A stretch of DNA of 64,000 bases, taken from Ceraceosorus guamensis (lineage: Eukaryota; Basidiomycota; Exobasidiomycetes; Ceraceosorales; Ceraceosoraceae). The DNA is taken from contig NW_020290016.1 of assembly GCF_003144195.1 (NCBI RefSeq), forward strand, positions 1 to 64,000, written 5' to 3'. Positions 55,401 through 64,000 of this stretch are shown piece after piece. Numbering within the stretch: the stretch's first letter is position 1; each line of letters begins with the position of its first letter. Under the pieces are notes generated by a model. It was not told the origin of the DNA and ran no database searches. It worked only from the letters and a program-made list of their open reading frames with translations. The position numbers were made by a program, and so were the translations under genes.

Positions 55401-57627
55401 ACGGCGAATAGCAGGCTGTCAGTGGCGTGAATACACCAGTCGGTAGCTCCTCCAAGTCATCCGCGGCACCACTTCGAGCCCCACCGCGCTTTGTGCCCTC
55501 CCGGTGTGCTCGCTGTAGTTCGCGCTCGAAAAGATTCTCTTCTCGCTCCCGAATGTCTGGGGTGCGTGCGCCGGCCAAAGAATCTTCCAAAAACATGTAA
55601 ACCTCCTCCACGCCATCTCTCAGCTCATTTTGGCCCCAGTCCACCTCATGGAAGAAGAGTTGGCTTTTGAGCGTCTTCGCGACGAGTAGAGCCACCTTCC
55701 TCTCCGACGTAGCGTCGAGTCTACCACCGTAAAGGCCGGCGGCCCAGGCAGCGTGCTCACGAGGCACCAAAGCCTGAATGGTGGAGACCACATCACGACC
55801 AGTGAAGCTGTAGGGATACTGAATTGATCCTTTCACCTGAGTGCCTTTCGGGATAGACTCCCGCAGCTGCATTGCTATGACAGATAGCAAAGCAAAGTCA
55901 GAGTCCCCGCGAGCTGCCGCAGGTGTCAGAGGCGTTGAGGGGCCAGCATATGACCCGAATGACGGGGCGTGCGGCAGTCCTTCTCCGTTGTATGGGCTGC
56001 CATAGCTCATATCATCCGAGATCTGGCCACGGGAAGGTGTTGAAAGCAGGGGGTTGTTTTGCGAGCTGGCCCATCCAGTCACGCCATTCGTCTGAAAGCT
56101 TGACTCTGATCTCACATGCGACGATGAAGGTGTGGGCGATGCGCCGCTCGGTCTTTGGTAATCGCCGGAGGGACGCTGCTCGTAAATCGCCGGTCGCGCA
56201 GCGAAACTCATCGGTAGCAAATCCTCTGTCGATTGGGCAGGGAGCGCAGGTAATGCATGAGCTGTCTTGCTCGATGGAGAGTAGTACGGACCAAGACGAC
56301 TCCCTACTGGCGCAGTGCCTTGAGCCCCCCAGTGAGAAGCTGCAGATGGAGATATTACCGCTTCAGTTTGGCCCTCTGGTCCTGACAGCTCCCAGACGGT
56401 GCCCACATCAACGGGAGCTGCCGGGGCGCTTGCCGCGAGAGGGATCTCAGGTCCATGCGTCCCATTGCTTGAGGTCATGAAACGCTCGCTGGTGGCCACG
56501 ATTGCTGTCTCTCGGTTGTTCGTCCCGCCCGTGGAGGCGGCAGATTCATCGCGTCGGAGCGAAGGCTCGTGTACATTGTGCCGCGATGGTGATCGATGAT
56601 AGAACCCAGACCCATCATGCTCCGCTTCACGCCTGCTCGAAGATGCGCCAGGCCGCGTACTTTGGCCTCTGACTCGCACAGCTGACACTTCTGGTGACCA
56701 GCTGGGACTTGACGAGTGGAAGCCACTCGACCCATGACTGACAGTGTGAAGGTGGCCCGCAGTTCGTTCTTCGTCACGAATACGACTGATAGACTGCGAA
56801 GGGGCAGGAGAGCTACGCGAATTGGCTGTGTTAGAGCGCGATCGCTGAGCGTCACCCTGGTGAAGCTCTGCTGGAGGCGGCGGCGGCAGAGGGCGTGCTG
56901 CTCGCTGGCTGCTGCCCTCGTCCTGGACAGCATGGCCGTCCACTCCAGCAGGCCATTGCTCTGGCGCTGCACTATGTGTAATTCGCGGCGGTGTAGCCCA
57001 GGGAGCTCCTGTATTTCCTGTCCCTCCATTGCCGATCGGAGAGGAGGCAGAATCTGACGTAGCATACAAATTGATGATGGCAGACGCTGATGATATGGGT
57101 CGCGCCGCGCTGTAGCCGCTCGAGAGCCGCTGTCGAGTGAAGTCGTCTTGAGGTCCCGGTGCCTGATAGGAATCAGAAGGGGCATTCAACGCTGGGAGAG
57201 GTTTCGGCATCCTCGGCGGCGGCAGCGCAGCCCGAGAGGGTACTTCTTGGGGGAGATGCGAAGTATTCGGGTCGCGGCCTCGCGATGGGTGGTGAGGGTC
57301 ATGCTGTGTTGATGCAAACTCGTGCGTGAGCTTCATGTGCTGTTCGATATCAGACATGAGCGTGTCCAGCGTGCCCAAACTCGGAGAGTACTGCTCTGAT
57401 GGGATCCGCGGCGGAGCATCGTAGCGCGCTATTGAAGGCGCCAGGTCGTCATCTTCCATTCCGCCGTAAGGGTCGAACGGTCGAGGCATCTGTGCGTAAG
57501 TATGCCCATTTTGACCATAGTCCACCGCGGACAAATTCGCAGGAGCAGGTGATGCCTGGTACTGCTGCCGTCGCTCCGGCGACTCGCGATACTGCCCTGG
57601 CTTCGGTGGTAGCCTTGGTGCGGCCAT
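52416..57627 (-). CDS. ROM2: Rom2-like Rho1 guanine nucleotide exchange factor (DEP-DH-PH-CNH)
   Basis: This factor activates Rho1 at the plasma membrane in cell-wall integrity and polarity signalling. Exons 57627-54469, 54395-54195, 54133-53288, 53223-52983, 52910-52830 and 52744-52416 encode 1,618 aa; the introns are 61-85 nt. The first about 575 residues are disordered and Ser/Pro-rich (MAAPRLPPKPGQY ...). A DEP domain lies at about 580-680 (YPYSFTGRDVVSTIQALVP). The DH domain spans about 826-1050 (LETIQKEEEFLSDLELLDGL; PMDHFLQRATTRLPRYQLHF). The PH domain at about 1065-1185 shows VHQGRVYRK, LDWVDLQAVLFDNFLIVTR and MKPLTLYAPSR. A CNH domain at about 1245-1540 shows GRVTCAVPFSTPDGR, FEIMSLESL and VRLDHLIEWEGTPHS. 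Yeast Rom1/Rom2 share this order. ATG 57627 is the first convincing start. Confidence 0.93.
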
Positions 57628-58360
57628 GCTTTGCCGAGTGACTGTAGGTGCGCAGCAATTGTCTGCGTGTGGTGTGCACGCGCCTCTTGGCAAAAGGCAA
57701 AATTCACGAATATTGGTCGCAGAGGTCGGTGAAGGTAGCGCTTACAAGTACACACCGCGCACCCTAGCAGCTGCTTGTTCGGGCCGGAGCAATTGCGAGA
57801 GGATACGTACTGGGCTGATCGGTGGAAATACTCACGAGGCCTGGACTGAGACATCGAAAGTACACGCCGTTTGACGTTGCGGTGGTTGTTTAGCTGAATG
57901 GCCTGGCGCGCCGAGAGGCCGGAGCTGCGCGGGAGAGGAGCGACGTGCTCCACAAGTCTAGGGCAAGAGCACGTGACCCGCTGGCGCAAAGAGGTCAGCC
58001 GCACGCGTATTTGAGATAAATAATGTTTGAATATTCTTGGTTGTCGGTTTCGTAATTCCATAATTTTGATTTTAGATTGAAATCAAGGGAATCACGTGAA
58101 TGATTCTGCTGGATGGCATATGTGATTTGAATAGGTGAGTCGTGAGTGCATCTTGAATCGTGAATCGTGAATCTTGAATCTCCTTGTGTCAAGAATGCTG
58201 GCGGGCAGGATCGCTGTCATACGGACAGCTCCAACCTACCTCCTGAAGCTGCTTTCTCCATATCGCCTCCATCGAAGGTTTTCAAGAGGTTGAACACACG
58301 GCTGCCATCTGCTCAGATTGGAAACGAGAGGCTTGCGCCAGCTTCGTAGCGAGCCTTGCT
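57628..58360. promoter_or_regulatory. Divergent promoter region with tandem CGTGAATC words
   Basis: These 733 bp lie between the Rho GEF and carbinolamine dehydratase starts. A cluster near 58130-58180 repeats CGTGAGTC/CGTGAATC, with overlapping copies at 58159 and 58166, alternating with TTGAATC. The neighbouring DNA at 58010-58110 is AT-rich. No gene was seen. Confidence 0.5.
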
Positions 58361-58967
58361 ATGTCCACAGCTCTCGTTAGTCTCCGCAGTATCAGTGCGC
58401 TGGTCGGACCATCTTCGCGGCAAGTGTCGCCAAGCCGCAGTGTTCCTGAGCATTTCATTGGCCATTCCATTGCGCGAATTCCTGCGAGGATGTCAAGCTC
58501 CCTTGCTGATGGGACCTGCGTTCCTTGCAAAAAAGGTGCGCCCTCTCTGGCCCAAGAAGATGTCGAGAGCAAATTGCAACAGCTCAACAACGCATCTCGT
58601 GCGTTCGCATGGGATGCATCGCCGCTTAGTCAGTCTCCATCTCAAATCGCCTTGCAAAGGACGTTCAAGTTCCGGAATTTCAAGACCGCTCTCGCCTTCA
58701 CAAATTCGGTCGGTGCCATTGCTGAGGAACAAAAGCATCATCCCCTGCTCGTGCTCGAATGGGGTAGCGTTCACGTTGCTTGGTGGACGCATGCGACAGG
58801 CGGTGTCAGTAACCATGCGCAAAAGTATGAGCTGCACGATTCTCAGGGTGGCTGACGTAAACGACATTCACTTCTACTACTCCGCTCATCAGCTCCACGA
58901 CAACGACTTCATATGCGCAGCCAAGACATCGCAAATCGCTGATGATGCTGAGGGAATCAAGAAGTGA
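58361..58967 (+). CDS. Pterin-4a-carbinolamine dehydratase
   Basis: This enzyme dehydrates 4a-hydroxy-tetrahydrobiopterin, recycling pterin cofactor. Exons 58361-58804 and 58893-58967 (88-nt intron) encode 172 aa. The core shows LQRTFKFRNFKTALAFTN, AEEQKHHPLLVLEWGSVHVA (paired catalytic histidines), WWTHATGG and, after the intron, LHDNDFICAAKTSQIA. The first about 45 residues are Ser/Arg-rich without acidic residues until Glu 29 and may be a mitochondrial presequence. A second in-frame ATG (MSSSLADG) could give a cytosolic form. The intron rests on GGT then GTCAGT, a weak donor, but the join restores the family C-terminus. Biological need for it is unclear because many fungi lack aromatic amino acid hydroxylases. 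Confidence 0.88.
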
Positions 58968-59143
58968 TACAAATTACATTGCGACGGTAGCATGTATGCG
59001 CAGAAGGCGAACTGTTCGGACCGCGGCTGGGTCTGAGATATAATACAGACGACGTTTGGATCGCGACATTCGAGACATAGGGCGAGCGAAAGCCGTTACA
59101 GGGTCGAGACCCCGCGATCAGTCTCCAGCAATCACGAACGCAG

Positions 59144-60748
59144 CTACAGACCCAATTCAGCGATTCGAGGAAGCCGCAGTGCTAATTTGCTGTCGGACGA
59201 GGGACAGCTGTCCACACCAAATTGTGCCTCGCCTTGGCCCGCCAAGCATCGAGGATGAAGTGCTGATCGTGGGTGATCATCAGATCGCATGCTGTGCAGC
59301 GCCTCTTCTTCATCTCCTAGCTGAGTAGCGGAAGCTGTCATCCGATCGAAACTCTCTGCTAGCGTTGCGACCTCAAACCTTTTTGGGGACCCAAACGTCG
59401 GCTTTGCTGAAGCCTCCTCGGCGCCAGCGTTCTGACTTTCAAAGCCTTGACGGTAGTGTGGACCATATGGACTGCTAGGAGCGCAGGAGAAAGTAAACCA
59501 CGTTTCGGATCTAGTCAGCCTGAGTGCTGCTTTGTTGGGCACGACGTAGGGGAAGGTGCTCGAAGCTGGGGTTGCAGTCGGTCCGAGTGGAAAGGAGAAA
59601 CGCGAGCTTGCGCTGCTTCCAGAATGAGGAGGACGGCTCCTGGTGGAGTTGCTTCTTCCTGCTCTATGCCCAGGTAACAGCGCTGCTGGACGATCACTTT
59701 GAGGGTCTGGCAGCGTAGGCGCAGCGTGGGACCGCATTTCGGGCCGGTTGGCATATGGTAGCCTAGCGGCAGACCCCGCTTCGTACGGGCTCTGGCAGGA
59801 GTAGTGTCGTGCTGCAAGACGATGCGAGCGAAGGTGGTGCTCATCTGCACTGAAGCCATTCTGAGATAGAGGATATCCGGAAGAGGCGCATTTAATCATC
59901 GGCTCTGCCGCCGACCTGACGGCTCCTGTATCTTCGTTGCCATAGGAGCTAGCGTGGCCCTCCATGCCTTGGTTGAACCTTGCACCTTCTGGCAGGGAGT
60001 GTGACGGGCGGTGAGCCACTCCGTTCCGCCTCCTCACCTCTGGGCCGGCTGAACGGTGATGATCCCTTGACGGCGAGAGCTGCCCTGAAAACTTCACCCC
60101 ACTGGCTTCCCCGACTCCTCCGGACACCCCTTGGCGCCGATGCTTTTGCCTCTGTTCATGCGGGCTGATGCCATGTCAGTGTTGCCACCCAAGTGAAGAT
60201 TCACGGTTGTTTTGGCGTCAATCACCTACCTTGTTCTGAAAGAATACTTGGACTACATTCGGTCAAGCCAACGCAGCATCATCAGCGACGCTTTTGCGGG
60301 TCTTATCAACGACCGCTACACACCTTTCCGTGGGGAGAGGTGTAGCTCTCGTGCTACAGCGATTCTCTCTTCTGTTGAAGGAAAGTAGGTGCGTTCAAGA
60401 ATCTTGTGCAGCACTATGGGGGGGAAGAAGAGTAGCCAAGTTAGGGTCGATCGAAAAGCGACGGGTTGTGCGATACTCACCGGCGCTTTGGCGGGCAGTG
60501 AGCAGTTTGCGTGGGCGTCTGTGGACCCCGTCATCCTCGCGTAGGAAGGGAAAGCGCGCTTCCACGTCAGCCCAGGCCCCGACGGGCTCGGGTGACACGG
60601 AGCGCGCCTCGCCAAACGTAGGCCAAGGAAATCGGTACGCAGGATCATGCGGCATGGTCGAAGGTAAGGGAGTGGAAGCCCACTTGCTAGATCGTGCGTA
60701 CGATCCCGCTAGATCATCAGCTGCAGGGCCTACGGTATTGAGCATCAT
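59144..60748 (-). CDS. Homeodomain transcription factor with micro-exon
   Basis: Four exons, 60748-60481, 60413-60324, 60252-60230 and 60151-59144, encode 462 aa; introns are 67, 71 and 78 nt, GT-AG and in phase. The homeodomain lies at about residues 78-137 and is spread over all four exons: RRPRKLLTARQSAVLHKILE, RTYFPSTEERIAVARELHLS, PRKVQVFFQNK, then RQKHRR. Helix 3 keeps Gln50, Asn51 and Arg53, but the normally invariant Trp48 is Phe. Exon 3 has only 23 nt and encodes VQVFFQNK. Sequences outside the domain are Ser/Pro-rich and not conserved by eye. It is not a mating-type HD1/HD2 pair: only one homeodomain gene is present and the neighbours differ. The nuclear DNA-binding role follows from the fold; the target is unknown. 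It converges on the dehydratase gene 176 bp away. Confidence 0.83.
60230..60252 (-). other. 23-nt micro-exon encoding the homeodomain recognition helix
   Basis: This exon sits between the acceptor GAATGTAG and the donor GTAGGT on the minus strand. It completes Val with the G carried over from exon 2 and reads VQVFFQNK, ending at a codon boundary. Skipping it would remove the DNA-contacting helix and shift the frame. Confidence 0.72.
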
Positions 60749-63504
60749 GGCGGCTGTAGAGGCTTCTTCCGAGCACAGGAACTTGTCACTTATGCCTGGG
60801 AATCACCTTTGGAGGTGTGGGCGGAATATGGCATGCACGGGTCAGACTGCGGGAGAGGATGTAGCTGGCTTTTCGAGGGAGACGTAGGTCGATGCAGGGG
60901 ATATCTATGTAGATTTTAAAGCCAGGTCACATCATCTTTGCATAGAGCTCTGTCTGGGCCACGCCGGCATTCGGCATGAGCTCGACTTGAATGCCGTGGT
61001 CACCTATCGAATCCGCTCCTCTTGCTCTTTGACCTCCGATGACCTTTCATCGAAACAGGCCTGGTCTGCAAGCTCATTTCGTGAAATGTGAGGGCACGAA
61101 CCGCACGCCGGGATAGGAGCTCTATGGCGGCTTGTGGGAGCTTATGGCGCTTCATGCTCTGAGTTCAGCGGGCGAGAATATTCTGTTGAGACGATCAAGG
61201 CTCATAGCAGGTTGATAAAGAGTCTTCAATAAGATTGCCTGACTCATTAACGAATCGAGACTTGGAAGATGAAATCATTTCGCAGAAGAGATGGACGACG
61301 TAAGTCGGAAATCGATGTCACTGGGACAAATGGGTTCCACAAGAGACTGGAATGAATTCCGACTTTCTTGATGACCAGACGCTCGGATCCCTGGGCAGCC
61401 ACCCTTGGCAGGACCAGAGCAGCTGGATGGGGTGCAAAGGGCCGATTTCGCTCAAGTTCAGCGTCGTGAACCGCCGCTCATGAAGCGGGCACCGGCGCGA
61501 TGACCTGCCTACGTGCTCGGCTCATTTCGAATGACCGTGTCGCTTTGAGATCAGCTGCCCAGACATAGCAAGGGCTCGCCCTGGTCCGCCAGGATTGCCA
61601 ATCGTTCGCTATCGAAACCGCGCGGCCCGAGCCTGGGTGCCTGCTCTGATGAACAGGGGTGCTGGCAGAAGCGTGCGCTTCTGCCTTGTTGAGGGTTCAA
61701 ATGGGAGCGCCTGTCACGCTGGCCCCGATCCCGCACGAGCCGACGCTGCGCAATGGAGTTTACTAACGCATCGCCTGTGCCTTGGGTCACAAGAGCTTGC
61801 GTTCGAACAAGGTGTGCTGCGAATGGGGCTCGAGGCCGCCAGGCTTGCAGAGCTGAGCTCTTCAGTGTCAATATTGGCGCGTGTCGAAAAGTTGCACGAC
61901 CCTGCAGCAATCACTGATGCCATACTTTCTAAGAGGGGCGCCAGCTGCGCAAGGATGCAATGCGAGGGTCGCTGGAGTGAGGGAGGCCCTCGTCCCATCG
62001 ATGCAGGGTCGACTTCATTTAGAGTCGAGGGGGCACAGACCGCGAGAGCTGCGAGCTTCATTTGCCGTCCGCGGCCATTGGCATCTTTGCAAACACTGAT
62101 GCACAGGCGAGGCGAGGCTTTCGACCGCATCCATACTCCTAGGCAGACTCGCCAAGAGTCAACGGTCGGCAATGTGAAGTCGGAAGCCCGTTTATCCACA
62201 ACATGTCGGGACGAGACCCGTGAGCCTAATGTTGGCTTTGGGACGCTGTTCAACTCTCGAGACTGCAGTTCCGTCTCGCTCCGGTCGTCTGACGTCCAGA
62301 CAGCTCAAGTACTGCTTGCCAGTCAGCATGGCCTGTCCATGGTAATTTCACAATATTGATGTCTCGGGGACGCGGCGCTCATAGAACAACAGCGAAGGCT
62401 GGGAACCATGGATTTAGACTCGAATCGATCCCTATAGCTTCTGTCATTTCGCGCAAATCTGCCCGCGGCAAGTATCTGTATGCATCTAGTCGAGTCGCAC
62501 AAGCCAAACAAGAGAGCCGTCATTGTCCAATTGTCTGGTTTCCAAATGAAGAGACCGTCTTGTCAAGTAGCCTGTCGTCAATGCAGGGCCAATCGCTATG
62601 GTCGAGGCTTACATAGTTGAGCGGGTCTGTGCATCATGCGATGTGTGCATGCACCTATTCATTCAGTTTGATTGATTCTTTGTCCACACCCTAATTCAAT
62701 CTCAGTCACGAACGATGAAGTCGTGGATGGAGTTTGACGTGTCCGCGCGACGCGTCAATTAAACGTGCGCCATGCAGCGGAGACGCGTTGCGTCCTTTCG
62801 CACGTCACGCGCCTGCTGCTGCTGCTGCTCATACACAATCGTGAATCAAAATCACGACCAAGTCGTCATTATTGAGAGTCACAACAGACTGTAGTGGGTG
62901 CATACACGATTATTCTTGATTTCGTGATTGCTTCTGATGTGTGTACAGTACGCGAGTCAAATCGGTCGTCCAACACTCACACTCAGAGTCAAGACTCGTG
63001 TCTTACGACTGCTGTGACTCTTGACTGGTGAAGTTGATCACTGCTGCTGGCTTTCCGACAGGCAACACTCTTGACTCCTCCTGCAGCAGTATCGACAGCT
63101 CTCTCTCTCTCTAGAGGTCAAGCTCCCCTGCTTTAGCGGCACAAATCCTGCAGATCTCGTCAGCCATTGCGCCCGATAAAGCTGCCATAGAGCACAGCTG
63201 TAAGCTCGGAGATCCAGGGAAGGAACCCAAGAAGCGATCCTTCTCTGAAGCCACTTCGCCCGTCACATCGACTTGTTCGATCTGCTGCCAATTTCCGCAC
63301 CACTCTCAGAGTTCACGGGCCGTCTGTCGATTTGACCAGCGCTGTAGACCGAGCCACAGCACGACTGCTTTGGTGACGTCAAGCATTCTCGACCGGACGT
63401 GCCGACCTTCGACATCTTCAACCTTGTTCTCCTCTGCTTTGCCGACCCTTCATCCCACGAGCACACGAGGTATCCTGCGCTCTGTCCGTGCTCATCAGTC
63501 GATC
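60749..63504. other. 2.8-kb region without a clear gene
   Basis: Apart from the overlapping open frames at 61595-62359 nothing coding was recognised. The right part is AT-richer and contains CGTGAATC at 62840, a TGC trinucleotide run near 62814-62828 and a CT run near 63098-63113, then a pyrimidine-rich leader before ATG 63505. As the upstream region of the homeobox gene it may hold long-range regulatory DNA (inference). Confidence 0.45.
61595..62359 (+). other. Unresolved overlapping open frames, possible gene
   Basis: A 254-codon plus frame and a 179-codon minus frame (62253-61714) overlap. Neither shows a known domain, signal peptide or membrane segment. The plus product is Arg/Ala/Ser-rich with a few predicted helices (LSSSVSILARVEKLH). 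Overlapping long frames on both strands are common in GC-rich DNA, so at most one is real and perhaps neither. Confidence 0.25.
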
Positions 63505-64000
63505 ATGGCTCCAGGTCGTGCCGCAACAGCCGACAGCTTCTCGGCGACCCAACTGCGGGATGGCAAGGCTGTCACCGCGAGGCTGCTCTCGAGAGCATTG
63601 GGTATTCATCTCGATGAAGCACGGAAGTAAGTTCTGCTTCGTGGTTCATGGATTGATCACAGTCGGTGGTGCTGATCCAGCCCCCCTTCTACATGTCCTC
63701 TTCGCACTCGCGGCGCGCGCCAGAGAGCTAGCAAAGTACGCAGAGGCAAATGCGGAAGCGGTATGTGCTACATATCTCATAAGTGGCCGGTTGCGGCCGA
63801 GTCCGGCACAGAGATCAACTCATCATGTGAAGGAGGTTCATGAAAGTCGGCTCGAGGCAAGCTCATCTTCAGGGACTTCCCAGAGCGGCCAGAGGGGGTA
63901 CGCCGAAGCAGTTTCTCGCACAGCTATGCTTCTGGTGCCGTCCGAAGAGCTATCAAGTGAGCAGAACGTAGCTGGCGAAGCTAAGAAGGTGGCTCGGGCG
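63505..64000 (+). CDS. DNA polymerase delta subunit 3 (Cdc27/POLD3-like), 5' part
   Basis: This is the third subunit of replicative polymerase delta, linking it to PCNA. Exon 1 is 63505-63626 and exon 2 starts at 63724 (97-nt intron); the gene continues beyond the window. The start MAPGRAATADSF is followed by a winged-helix region typical of Cdc27: AVTARLLSRALGIHLDEARK, ELAKYAEANAEAVCATYLIS, and then HHVKEVHESRLEAS, comparable to the V-x-x-V-x-E-x-x-L strand of the family. The PCNA-binding C-terminus lies outside. Identification rests on the short N-terminal pattern, so confidence is moderate. Confidence 0.65.

Noticed and set aside
59144-60748. Mating-type (HD1/HD2) locus
   Set aside because: Only one homeodomain gene is present, and it converges on a pterin dehydratase rather than facing a partner homeodomain gene; the usual flanking genes were not seen.
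1-64000. CRISPR array, bacterial operon or riboswitch
   Set aside because: The genes contain spliceosomal introns and eukaryotic families throughout; no regularly spaced repeats were seen.

Overview
This window is nuclear DNA of a fungus, most likely a basidiomycete and probably Ustilaginomycotina (smuts and relatives). The evidence is GC-rich, densely packed genes with many GT-AG introns of about 60-90 nt, a Cul3-type cullin, a DEP-DH-PH-CNH Rho GEF, an Utp11, a cytosolic-type GH63 glucosidase, a basidiomycete-type GPI-anchored secreted protein, and intergenic DNA sprinkled with short CGTGAATC / ACTCGTGAC words. The lineage is an inference from gene style. No virus, LTR element, transposase, CRISPR array, rRNA or convincing tRNA was recognised.

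Layout. 0-5 kb: the end of an unidentified gene, then two nucleotide-synthesis genes transcribed away from each other, the bifunctional purine enzyme ADE16/17 (minus) and dihydroorotase URA4 (plus). 5-16 kb: a very long intron-poor forkhead factor (minus), a candidate 90-aa gene, the CDP-alcohol phosphotransferase of the Kennedy pathway (plus, with an 8-nt micro-exon) and a candidate 111-aa membrane protein (minus). 16-21 kb: a 945-aa low-complexity orphan and UTP11 of the small-subunit processome. 21-25.5 kb: a gene-poor stretch. 25.5-37 kb: a secreted double-psi beta-barrel protein, an eight-exon NRDE2, a nitrilase-superfamily hydrolase with a probable GC-AG intron and a DHA1-type MFS transporter. 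37-45 kb: a GH63-like glucosidase and a GPI-anchored Ser/Thr-rich protein. 45-52 kb: mitochondrial mS34 and cytosolic RPS18 in divergent orientation, then CUL3. 52-64 kb: a Rom2-like Rho1 GEF, a pterin carbinolamine dehydratase, a homeodomain gene whose recognition helix lies on a 23-nt micro-exon, a 2.8-kb region without a clear gene, and the start of a DNA polymerase delta third subunit (Cdc27/POLD3) that runs off the window.

The genes are mostly housekeeping (nucleotides, phospholipid, ribosome biogenesis, translation in two compartments, ubiquitin ligase, cell-wall signalling, replication) mixed with three regulators or orphans (forkhead, homeobox, 945-aa protein) and two secreted products. 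There is no obvious biosynthetic cluster. Exon boundaries were built by hand from reading frame, splice consensus and family conservation; junctions that remain open are flagged in the entries.
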